The notes below the pieces were generated by a model that made no database searches, was not told the DNA's origin, and saw only the letters and a program-made list of their open reading frames with translations. Positions 1 to 4,857 of a DNA stretch of 9,380 nucleotides are shown in pieces. The DNA is taken from positions 1 to 9,380 of the forward strand of contig UQQQ01000066.1 in the NCBI GenBank assembly GCA_900543165.1, given 5' to 3'. How positions within the stretch are numbered: position 1 is the first letter of the stretch; each line of letters opens with the position of its first letter. Source of the DNA: an uncultured Dialister sp. Its GTDB lineage: Bacteria; Bacillota; Negativicutes; Veillonellales; Dialisteraceae. Position numbers and translations under genes: made by a program.

Positions 1-7
1 CAAAGTA

Positions 8-55
8 AAAAGGGGCTGTGAAGAAATGAGGATTCATTTCTTCACAGCCCCTTTT
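8..55. terminator. Strong bidirectional hairpin terminator
   Basis: A perfect 22-bp inverted repeat (8-29 paired with 34-55) has a 4-base GGAT loop. The stem has a GC-rich middle (GGGGCTGTG) and is flanked by A-runs on one side and T-runs on the other, so it can end transcripts in either direction. On the minus strand it starts one base after the stop codon of the DUF4127 gene and ends in a T-run, so it is that gene's terminator. It may also serve a convergent gene outside the window. Confidence 0.93.
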
Positions 56-56
56 C

Positions 57-1832
57 TTATTTGTAAATGATGATGGTTGATACATCATCGTTGTCTCTCT
101 CGCCAGCAGAGTTTTCCGGCACCGGCTCCGATGCGATGGCAGCGGCTGATGTTCCGGCGGCTTTGGCAGCGGCTTTCTTTTTCGCGGCCTCTGCGGCTGC
201 TTTTTTCTTAGCAGCTTCTTCGGCGGCTTTCTTAGCGGCTTCTTCCGCGCGGCGCTGTTTCTCTGCAGCGGTCAGGTAGACGGTGTATTTCGGTGTGGGC
301 GAGACCATGGCATCGATTTCGAAGAGGCGTCCCCATGGGAAATCGGCGGAAATCGTCGCCGGGTCAAGTCCCATTTTCCGTTTGGCAAAGTCCTGCACCT
401 CGGCGATCATTTCCTCTTTCATGGTGGGGGTGGGGATGTAGTTCGTCCCTTCGAGCTCCGTCAGGCGGGTGATGTTCTTTCTAACGTTTGCCTGATACGC
501 CCAGTTGTCGATGTATTGCTCGGTCAGCATGTCGCGGTGATCTGTCTCGCTCATGTCCGGCGCGAGGATGGCCTGCGCGATGGCATAGCCGATCGTGTTG
601 GAGGCCGTGTTCCAGCCATTGTAGGCAGTGACCTTGTAGAGAAGATCATTCTGCTTCATGAGGCTCATGAGCGTATTGTCCGAGCCATTGGCAAAGTAGA
701 CGTCCACCATGGAGACGGGAATGCCCTTATCGATGACGGCTTTGACCTGATTGATGAATTCCGTGGTGGAAGGCTTCATCATGCCGTAATTGGAAAACTG
801 GCCGGACTCACCCGTAGAGGAGAGCGGGGTATTCACAGCGAGTACGATGTCGGGACGGCCTTTGGGATCCATGACGCCGCCGACGGCCTCTACATGCTCG
901 GCGATGGTCTTTCCGATGGGCTGGCTTTCATAGCTGGGGACCGTATCCTCTGCGAGGCCTAAGGGATAGATGGAAGTGAAACTCGGTGTGAGGTGATTCA
1001 CATCATTGTGATAGCGCGCGATGAGGAGCAGGGCGAGCTGGTCTGCGCCCGGGAAGGAGCCGTAGACCTTGGGGGACAGCTTCGCACTTTCCTTTCCCAG
1101 ATACCGTGCTTCCATGGCGGACTGGGAGTTCTTACTGTTATCATCATGTCCTTCACAGAAATAGGCAAAGATACCGCTCTTGGTATCTTTGAGGAGCAGG
1201 CGGTTGATCGTATGGTTCTTTGTGCGGCGCTTGAACCAGTCCTGCAGATATTCGGACGGGATGGAGAGCTTCAGGGACAGCATTTCCGCCGCCTCATCCT
1301 TTGTGAGTGTGCCTGCATCCATCTTGTCCTGCAGGCCGGAGAGCACATAGAGGTCGTGGCCGTACTTGGCGTAGTAGTAGGGCTCGACGCCGCTGTTTGA
1401 AGCATACGGCGTCCTCATGATGGTGCCGAAAGCATAGATCGGTACATTCGGATACATCTGGTGAAGCCGCTGGATACGGTTTTCCCGCGCCATCAGCGTA
1501 TCGAGTGATTCATTGTGCTTTCTGGAGTCGACAAGACCGCCGTAGATGAGGGTGTCCGTAGAAATCACTGCCGCATCGGCCTCGCGGATATGCTGCTCGA
1601 CCCAGCGCCAGACCTGATCAGGACTGCCCTGATAATTTTTTCCGGAAAGATAGCCCTTCGGCGGTGTCAGCACCGTGTAGCCAGCCTTCTCTGCGGTGGA
1701 AACGGTGTAGTCGAGAGAGACAGGACGGTCATCCTGCGGTACAAGCAGGATGGTGCGCGCATCGATCGAAGCCAGTCCGCCAGCGATCAGGAACGCCATA
1801 GCCAGCGCGCCGATTTTTTTATGATAGTGCAA
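57..1832 (-). CDS. Exported DUF4127-family protein with Ala/Lys/Glu-rich tail
   Basis: The product is 591 residues from the chosen TTG start at 1832, which sits 7 bases after GGGGG (1840-1844 on the complement). This start gives a clean signal peptide: HYHKK, then a hydrophobic stretch at about residues 7-23 ending SIDA. The reading frame is open to a TTG at 1886, but that start would put 18 extra residues before the signal. Family marks are the N-terminal ILLVPQDDRPVS (about residues 28-39), TDTLIYGGLVDSR, a MRTPYAS segment, PGADQLALLLIARYHN, and FPWGRLFEID near the end. These match DUF4127, a family of unknown biochemical role. Residues about 522-559 are an A/K/E-rich, probably helical tract resembling TolA linkers, followed by a short polar tail. 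With the signal peptide, this suggests a periplasmic or surface location. The gene stands alone, with its own terminator and a candidate promoter. Family call is firm; function is unknown. Confidence 0.9.
   Translation of the reverse strand: MHYHKKIGALAMAFLIAGGLASIDARTILLVPQDDRPVSLDYTVSTAEKAGYTVLTPPKGYLSGKNYQGSPDQVWRWVEQHIREADAAVISTDTLIYGGLVDSRKHNESLDTLMARENRIQRLHQMYPNVPIYAFGTIMRTPYASNSGVEPYYYAKYGHDLYVLSGLQDKMDAGTLTKDEAAEMLSLKLSIPSEYLQDWFKRRTKNHTINRLLLKDTKSGIFAYFCEGHDDNSKNSQSAMEARYLGKESAKLSPKVYGSFPGADQLALLLIARYHNDVNHLTPSFTSIYPLGLAEDTVPSYESQPIGKTIAEHVEAVGGVMDPKGRPDIVLAVNTPLSSTGESGQFSNYGMMKPSTTEFINQVKAVIDKGIPVSMVDVYFANGSDNTLMSLMKQNDLLYKVTAYNGWNTASNTIGYAIAQAILAPDMSETDHRDMLTEQYIDNWAYQANVRKNITRLTELEGTNYIPTPTMKEEMIAEVQDFAKRKMGLDPATISADFPWGRLFEIDAMVSPTPKYTVYLTAAEKQRRAEEAAKKAAEEAAKKKAAAEAAKKKAAAKAAGTSAAAIASEPVPENSAGERDNDDVSTIIIYK
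155..269 (-). repeat. Low-complexity Ala/Lys/Glu codon tract inside the DUF4127 gene
   Basis: The tract encodes runs such as AEEAAKKAAEEAAKKK. Part of it is an imperfect 24-bp (8-codon) tandem repeat: the segments beginning at 205 and 229 differ at only two positions over about 21 bases. Because 24 is a multiple of 3, copy-number change would lengthen or shorten the helical tail without breaking the frame. Confidence 0.7.
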
Positions 1833-1874
1833 TGGAAAGCCCCCGTTTGAAAATGAGAAATGAAAAATAGAGAA

Positions 1875-1903
1875 GCGGCGCGTCAAAGCATGAAAGCGCC
1901 GCG
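1875..1903 (-). repeat. Dispersed hairpin repeat, copy 1
   Basis: Read on the minus strand: CGCGGCGCTTTCAT, then 8 variable bases, then GCGCCGC. The 7-bp arms GCGGCGC and GCGCCGC pair perfectly. The same fixed sequence with a different 8-base spacer occurs on the plus strand at 4773-4801. Here it lies in the likely 5' leader of the DUF4127 gene, about 43 bases upstream of its start. It could be a REP-like mobile palindrome, a protein-binding site or an RNA hairpin; the sequence does not decide. Confidence 0.75.
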
Positions 1904-1923
1904 TGATAGATCATTCCACGCGG
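1899..1923 (-). promoter_or_regulatory. Second hairpin, mutually exclusive with the dispersed one
   Basis: The perfect 7-bp arms CCGCGTG (1899-1905) and CACGCGG (1917-1923) can pair. Their left arm shares bases 1899-1902 with the arm of the hairpin at 1875-1903, so both cannot form completely at once. In the likely leader of the minus-strand gene this could act as an RNA switch, but two short GC-rich stems side by side may be chance. Confidence 0.3.
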
Positions 1924-1962
1924 TAGAAGAAATGCTACTGCGTGACATAGTTATATGATATT

Positions 1963-1992
1963 ATTATACCATGAATGACGAAGGTACGTCGA
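1963..1992 (-). promoter_or_regulatory. Candidate promoter for the DUF4127 gene
   Basis: On the minus strand there is a perfect -10 hexamer TATAAT (1968 down to 1963), preceded at 18 bases by TCGACG (1992-1987), a 4 of 6 match to the -35 consensus. It would give a leader of roughly 120 bases before the TTG start, containing the hairpin at 1875-1903. The -10 box is convincing and the -35 is weak. Confidence 0.5.
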
Positions 1993-2020
1993 GAAATGAA
2001 TGATGGCGGTGGTCTGTATT

Positions 2021-2035
2021 TGATACGCTGTATCA
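2021..2035. promoter_or_regulatory. Perfect palindrome, possible operator
   Basis: TGATAC-GCT-GTATCA is a 6+6 inverted repeat with a 3-base centre, about 60 bases upstream of the 182-residue gene. A -10-like TATCAT (2031-2036) overlaps its right arm, but no good -35 is seen at the proper distance. It could be a repressor site over a promoter; no regulator gene is present in the window. Confidence 0.35.
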
Positions 2036-2095
2036 TCGTTTTTCATTCTGCAAGGAAAGTAAAAATGAAAGTTAATCAAGAAGAGGAGAACCATC

Positions 2096-2644
2096 GTGGC
2101 AAAATATCAATTCGATGAGCTGGTCAAGGCAGCCGGATCCGGTGAAGGTATCTATGATCATCTGAAGAAGAAGGAAATCAGTGAGAAAGAAGCCATGGAG
2201 GACATCCTGCAGGGGAGCTTCCGCTTCTCCATCACCGATGGCTATCTCGTAGAAAAGGGCGGGCAGTTTGACTATGCGTTTGATTTTGGAAATGGGACCT
2301 GCGTGCGCTATGATTGGCGAAGCGGCGTCCCTGTCAAGAAAGAGGCGGTGCTGCCGCGCGAGGTGAGGGAGACTTTTGCGAAGGAGATCGCATTTCTCTA
2401 TCAGCTGCCCCAGAAGCAGTTTGTAACCGACACGAAGTCGACGACCATCCAGACGAATGCGTATGAAAGGGAGAAGTATGGGCCCATCAAGCGTCTCACT
2501 CGCGCAGAGCTCAGATTCGGTGATAAATTCTTCCGCTGGGTACCGGAAGAGGATGAAGACCGGCCGTTTAAGGAATTGTATGAAGCATTGTGTACACTCA
2601 GGAAAACGGTCGATGAATCTATTGGAGTGACTAGTGACTGGTGA
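2096..2644 (+). CDS. Conserved-looking hypothetical protein, 182 residues
   Basis: I do not recognise this protein. The start is GTG at 2096, set 7 bases after AGAGGAG (2082-2088), a strong ribosome site that supports a real gene. The product is hydrophilic and rich in charged residues, with no signal peptide or membrane segment, so it is probably cytoplasmic. The N-terminus (about residues 1-40) looks helical, with a charged KKKEISEKEAMED stretch. The middle contains GQFDYAFDFGNGTCVRYDW, which could form beta strands. The C-terminal half contains aromatic and basic segments (FGDKFFRWVPEED). The last residues, VTSDW, and the stop are encoded by a 7-bp tandem repeat that continues downstream, so the C-terminus has probably been replaced or extended by the repeat. 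It appears to be a single-gene unit, and its neighbours give no functional clue. Confidence 0.8.
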   Translation: MAKYQFDELVKAAGSGEGIYDHLKKKEISEKEAMEDILQGSFRFSITDGYLVEKGGQFDYAFDFGNGTCVRYDWRSGVPVKKEAVLPREVRETFAKEIAFLYQLPQKQFVTDTKSTTIQTNAYEREKYGPIKRLTRAELRFGDKFFRWVPEEDEDRPFKELYEALCTLRKTVDESIGVTSDW

Positions 2645-2649
2645 CTGGT
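2627..2649 (+). repeat. Heptamer array A, overlapping a gene end
   Basis: Three tandem units, GTGACTA, GTGACTG, GTGACTG, plus a partial GT. The first two units and the start of the third lie inside the coding sequence and encode VTSDW and the TGA stop of the 182-residue protein. Confidence 0.85.
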
Positions 2650-2694
2650 ATTGCGTTTTCATATGAACTGGGGATAAGCGGCTTCTCTCTTCTA

Positions 2695-2715
2695 GTGAGA
2701 CGTGAGGAGTGAAGG
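2695..2715 (+). repeat. Degenerate heptamer run
   Basis: GTGAGAC, GTGAGGA and GTGAAGG follow one another at exact 7-base steps. They share GTGA with the units of array A (GTGACTR), so this may be a decayed or variant array of the same type. Three loose copies are weak evidence alone. Confidence 0.4.
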
Positions 2716-2787
2716 TGCGACGCAGAAAAAGTAAAAGTGCCGCAGAGATTTTGATGAGGGGATTGGCGACACGAGAAGTACAGAGGC

Positions 2788-2822
2788 TAATCCCTAATCA
2801 CTAATCCCTAGTCCCTAGTCAC
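2788..2822 (-). repeat. Heptamer array B, reverse orientation
   Basis: Five 7-bp units read on the plus strand as TAATCCC, TAATCAC, TAATCCC, TAGTCCC, TAGTCAC. Their complements are GGGATTA and GTGACTA types, so this is the same family as array A in the opposite orientation. It ends just before a candidate -35 box. Confidence 0.88.
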
Positions 2823-2831
2823 TTTATTCCC

Positions 2832-2860
2832 TAGACCATCCGCGTAGAATGGTGTACAAT
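2832..2860 (+). promoter_or_regulatory. Candidate promoter for signal peptidase
   Basis: TAGACC (2832-2837, 4 of 6 to the -35 consensus), a 17-base spacer, then TACAAT (2855-2860, 5 of 6 to the -10). The -10 lies in GTGTACAAT, which recurs upstream of the YhcH-type gene at 3734-3742. Transcription from here would give a leader of about 175 bases carrying heptamer array C. Confidence 0.5.
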
Positions 2861-2897
2861 AGGGGCGTTGTTTATCGAAGTCTGCGGGTTTTTTGAA

Positions 2898-2940
2898 TCA
2901 GCATTTCGCTGACTATCGCTGGGAATGACAGCGCGAGAGC
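2898..2940 (-). repeat. Fragment of a dispersed repeat related to 4322-4345
   Basis: The segment around GGGAATGACAGCGCGAGAG (2921-2939) matches the complement of the left end of the foldback element at 4320-4339 at 16 of 19 positions. It is preceded by a small hairpin, TCAGC-ATTTC-GCTGA (2898-2912). It looks like one end of the same or a related repeat, with no paired second arm nearby. Confidence 0.5.
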
Positions 2941-2959
2941 GGTTGATGTTTGAAATGAT

Positions 2960-3018
2960 TAGTCACCAGCAACGCCCAATCCCTAATCCCCAGTCACTAG
3001 TCATAAGTCACTAGTCAC
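2960..3018 (-). repeat. Heptamer array C, reverse orientation
   Basis: Units read on the plus strand as TAGTCAC, CAGCAAC, a 3-base break, then CAATCCC, TAATCCC, CAGTCAC, TAGTCAT, AAGTCAC, TAGTCAC. The last six are in perfect 7-base register (2977-3018). The array stops 8 bases before the Shine-Dalgarno site of the signal peptidase gene, so it lies in that gene's leader. Confidence 0.85.
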
Positions 3019-3042
3019 TTATATATAAGGAGACATACATTC

Positions 3043-3597
3043 ATGCACGAACTTTTTGACTGGATTTATTCCATCGTCGTGGCGCTTTTCATCGCCATGA
3101 TCATTCACATTTTCCTTTTCGTCCCGACAAAGGTGTCAGGGCAGTCGATGTACCCGACGCTGAATAATGGCGAGTACCTCATCGTATCGAAGATCAGCCA
3201 CGTTTTCCGTGAGACGCCGGAGTATGGAGATATCGTCATCATCGACAGCCGCACGCATCGCGAGCGCTCATGGATGGACGATCTGGAAGAACCGATGAAG
3301 AACTACATCGCCATCTTTGACCGCTCGAGCCGTGAGCACAATGTCTGGGTGAAGCGCGTCATCGGCAAGGGCGGTGACACGCTGGCATTCAAGGAAGGCC
3401 ATGTATGGCGCAATGGCGAGAAGCTGGATGAACCATACATCAATGAACCGATGGAATTTTCTATGGACGGCTCCTATACAGTGCCGGAAGGTACGGTCTT
3501 CGTCATGGGAGACAACCGGAACCACAGCTCGGACAGCCGCTTCATCGGACCCGTGCCCGTGGATCATGTCCTCGGTAAAGTTGCGATTCAGTTTTGA
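3043..3597 (+). CDS. lepB: Signal peptidase I
   Basis: The enzyme cleaves signal peptides from exported proteins at the outer face of the inner membrane, using a Ser/Lys catalytic dyad. It has 184 residues, the length of the short Firmicute (SipS-like) type rather than the 324-residue E. coli enzyme. One N-terminal membrane helix (about residues 8-28) is followed by box B, SGQSMYPTL, with catalytic Ser35. The general base Lys104 lies in VWVKRVIGKGGD, and box E is GDNRNHSSDSR (156-166). Between GDIVIID (62-68) and the Lys104 motif there is a charged stretch of about 30 residues (ERSWMDDLEEP...), longer than I expect from SipS. The ATG at 3043 lies 10 bases after AAGGAG. It is probably monocistronic, with a promoter near 2832-2860 and a hairpin terminator directly after it. 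Likely substrates include the exported DUF4127 protein nearby, though this is only inference. Confidence 0.97.
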   Translation: MHELFDWIYSIVVALFIAMIIHIFLFVPTKVSGQSMYPTLNNGEYLIVSKISHVFRETPEYGDIVIIDSRTHRERSWMDDLEEPMKNYIAIFDRSSREHNVWVKRVIGKGGDTLAFKEGHVWRNGEKLDEPYINEPMEFSMDGSYTVPEGTVFVMGDNRNHSSDSRFIGPVPVDHVLGKVAIQF

Positions 3598-3605
3598 TGG
3601 AACCC

Positions 3606-3647
3606 CACGATAAAACCGCTCTTTGCACAGAGGGCGGTTTTATCGTG
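3606..3647 (+). terminator. Hairpin terminator after signal peptidase
   Basis: A 17-bp stem (3606-3622 with 3631-3647, one G-U pair) with an 8-base loop starts 9 bases after the stop codon. The core is AAAACCGCTCT paired with AGGGCGGTTTT, so the U-run is inside the lower stem rather than after it. It probably also works in reverse. Confidence 0.8.
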
Positions 3648-3733
3648 AGGAGAGTGAGCAGCCTCTATGATTCCAGTTACCTTGAAATGCATGACAAAGG
3701 GGGGAATGCCCGGTAGCGGATGGGCGCGGAAAA

Positions 3734-3742
3734 GTGTACAAT
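3734..3742 (+). promoter_or_regulatory. Candidate -10 region for the YhcH-type gene
   Basis: GTGTACAAT contains a -10-like TACAAT (3737-3742) and is identical to the nine bases at 2852-2860 upstream of signal peptidase; both have CGCG a few bases upstream. No good -35 hexamer stands at 16-18 bases, so this promoter rests mainly on the shared motif and position, about 77 bases before the start codon. Confidence 0.35.
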
Positions 3743-3818
3743 GAACGTGGAAAATCACGAACATAAAAAGCATCATCAGATTCTTTTCATGGACGAGAGT
3801 AAGTAAAGGAGCATAATT

Positions 3819-4298
3819 ATGATTACTGGAGATATCAAACACTTAGAAAACTACAAAAAACAGTTGCCGACATTCATCTACGAGTGCCTGAAAGAAGTTG
3901 CGGCATTTGATTTCACTGCGGTGCCTGACGGAAAGTACAAAATCCATGGCTGCGACATGGGTGTGGACTCGCCTGTGACCGAGCCGGCGGCGGATAGAAA
4001 GCTCGAAGGTCATAAGAAAATGATCGACATCCAGTACGAAGTGGAAGGTGAAGAAGAATGGCTCGGTGTGGAGACGATTTTCGAAGCGGGAGAGTGCATC
4101 GAGAGCCATCCGGAGCGTGACCTCTATTTCTATGAGTTTTCGCCCAAAGGCGAGTCGAAGGTGTACTTTGAGACAGGCCGTTTCGCAGTCTTCTTCCCAG
4201 AGGATCTCCATCGTCCGCTCTGTCAGGGGGAAAGCGGAAGCTGCCAGCTCCGCAAAGCGGTCGTGAAGGTGCCGGTGGAGTTGGTGACTGGGGACTAG
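3819..4298 (+). CDS. YhcH/YjgK/YiaL (EbgC-like) family protein
   Basis: This is a 159-residue cupin-like beta-barrel protein of the family that includes EbgC (beta-galactosidase accessory subunit) and YhcH (sialic acid operons). Members are linked to sugar catabolism, but most lack a proven reaction. Family marks are an N-terminal MITGDIKHLENY, the segment LEGHKKMIDIQYEVEGEEEW with probable metal or ligand residues Glu63, His65 and Asp70, and FFPEDLHRP with His130, followed by RKAVVKVPVE with Lys145 and Lys149. The start ATG follows AAAGGAG (3805-3811) by 7 bases. There are no sugar genes alongside it; it stands alone between two intergenic repeat regions, so its substrate cannot be inferred from context. 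After the usual end (KVPVEL) the protein finishes VTGD and a TAG stop encoded by heptamer repeats, so its C-terminus has been altered by the array. Confidence 0.92.
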   Translation: MITGDIKHLENYKKQLPTFIYECLKEVAAFDFTAVPDGKYKIHGCDMGVDSPVTEPAADRKLEGHKKMIDIQYEVEGEEEWLGVETIFEAGECIESHPERDLYFYEFSPKGESKVYFETGRFAVFFPEDLHRPLCQGESGSCQLRKAVVKVPVELVTGD

Positions 4299-4311
4299 TG
4301 ACTGGTGACGG
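4284..4311 (+). repeat. Heptamer array D, overlapping a gene end
   Basis: Four units in register: GTGACTG, GGGACTA, GTGACTG, GTGACGG. The first two encode the final residues VTGD and most of the TAG stop of the YhcH-type protein. Same family and orientation as array A, which also runs through a stop codon. Confidence 0.87.
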
Positions 4312-4327
4312 CAGCTACTCTTGCGCT

Positions 4328-4485
4328 GTCATCCCGACCGAAGTGGAGGGATCTTTCTTGCAGACCGGTCAACATCGAGTGCGGGATAGCCGCGAAATAG
4401 AGCACCCAGGCGTACTTTTCTGCATGGCAAATGACTGCTGATTACCGCAGAGCAAGAAAGATTTCTCGACTACGCTCGAAATGAC
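4328..4485. mobile_element. 158-bp foldback, MITE-like element
   Basis: Two 34-base arms (4328-4361 and 4452-4485) are inverted copies matching at 27 of 34 positions, with an identical inner ATCTTTCTTGC and outer GTCAT. The 90 bases between them contain no gene. The arm sequence resembles the GTCATTCCGAGCGAAG... type of intergenic repeat I recall from many bacterial genomes (from memory, not searched). No clear target-site duplication is visible, so movement is not shown; an old pair of independently inserted repeats is also possible. Confidence 0.55.
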
Positions 4486-4508
4486 GATACGAGAATCCCA
4501 TTATCTAA

Positions 4509-4551
4509 GGAAACGCTGATTAAATCTGACAACGATTTAATCAGTGTTTCC
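4509..4551 (+). terminator. Long hairpin, terminator or REP-like palindrome
   Basis: An 18-bp stem (4509-4526 with 4534-4551, one G-U pair) has a 7-base loop TGACAAC. It lies about 210 bases after the YhcH-type gene and lacks a clear T-run, so it may be an interspersed palindrome rather than a terminator. The stem contains GATTTAATCAG on the right arm. Confidence 0.5.
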
Positions 4552-4604
4552 CTAAAATTGCGGCGAAGCCGCCACCTTTATTCCTAATTTCTCATTCAAG
4601 CGAG

Positions 4605-4663
4605 GCTTTCAAACGGAATCAAAGGGCAGCACGTCCCCGGGGATAACCCTGAAGTTTGAAAGC
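4605..4663. repeat. 59-bp unit: 10-bp inverted repeats around a 37-bp module
   Basis: GCTTTCAAAC (4605-4614) and GTTTGAAAGC (4654-4663) are perfect inverted repeats. Between them, 4617-4653 is a 37-base module that recurs at 4858-4894 with 31 of 37 identities. The module's invariant core is ACGTCCCCGGGG. The structure looks like a tiny mobile or REP-type palindromic element. Confidence 0.6.
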
Positions 4664-4671
4664 AGGCATTA

Positions 4672-4737
4672 GGGATTAGGGATTAGTGGCTAGGGATTAG
4701 GCGCTTTGAGTGACTGGTAACTAGTGACTCGTAACTT
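4672..4737 (+). repeat. Heptamer array E
   Basis: First block: GGGATTA, GGGATTA, GTGGCTA, GGGATTA (4672-4699). After a 10-base break comes a second block: GTGACTG, GTAACTA, GTGACTC, GTAACTT (4710-4737). Both main unit types, GGGATTA and GTGACTA, are present in one array and orientation, which ties them together as one family. Confidence 0.87.
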
Positions 4738-4772
4738 GAATACGACTTTCTGGCATCGCTCTATTTATATTT

Positions 4773-4801
4773 CGCGGCGCTTTCATAGTATTATGCGCCG
4801 C
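4773..4801 (+). repeat. Dispersed hairpin repeat, copy 2
   Basis: CGCGGCGCTTTCAT, 8 variable bases AGTATTAT, then GCGCCGC. All 21 fixed bases match copy 1 (minus strand, 1875-1903), while the 8-base loop segment differs almost completely. It lies about 110 bases upstream of the -35 box of the efflux promoter, outside that transcript. Confidence 0.75.
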
Positions 4802-4811
4802 ACCATCCCTG

Positions 4812-4847
4812 TTGAACCTCTTGAACCTATAGAACCTGCGGAACATC
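4812..4847 (+). repeat. 9-bp tandem repeat, four units
   Basis: TTGAACCTC, TTGAACCTA, TAGAACCTG, CGGAACATC in exact 9-base steps, with GAACCT as the shared core; another TGAACCT occurs alone at 4891-4897. In one frame it would read as repeated Glu-Pro-X, but no supported gene covers it. Confidence 0.65.
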
Positions 4848-4857
4848 TTTCGCACGC

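Larger units (their letters stand above)
2645..3042. other. Gene-free repeat-rich interval before signal peptidase
   Basis: No convincing gene is seen in these 398 bases. They hold heptamer arrays on both strands (2641-2649, 2788-2822, 2960-3018), a degenerate GTGA-type heptamer run at 2695-2715, a likely promoter at 2832-2860, a piece of a dispersed repeat at about 2898-2940, and the ribosome site AAGGAG (3027-3032) of the signal peptidase gene. Confidence 0.8.

Noticed and set aside
1833..1886. Longer N-terminus for the DUF4127 protein
   Set aside because: The first codon available is a TTG at 1886 located in a hairpin, and the extra residues would precede a normal signal peptide; TTG 1832 has GGGGG at 7 bases.
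2072..2662. 196-residue open frame on the minus strand
   Set aside because: It is antisense to the 182-residue plus-strand gene, which has a strong ribosome site and better composition; its first residues would be encoded by the heptamer repeat.
2788..2822. Heptamers considered as telomere-like or origin iterons
   Set aside because: They are scattered in short arrays in both orientations among chromosomal genes, with no replication gene or DnaA-type cluster nearby.
2788..3018. Heptamer arrays considered as a CRISPR array
   Set aside because: The units are 7 bases in direct tandem with no unique spacers of constant length and no cas genes.
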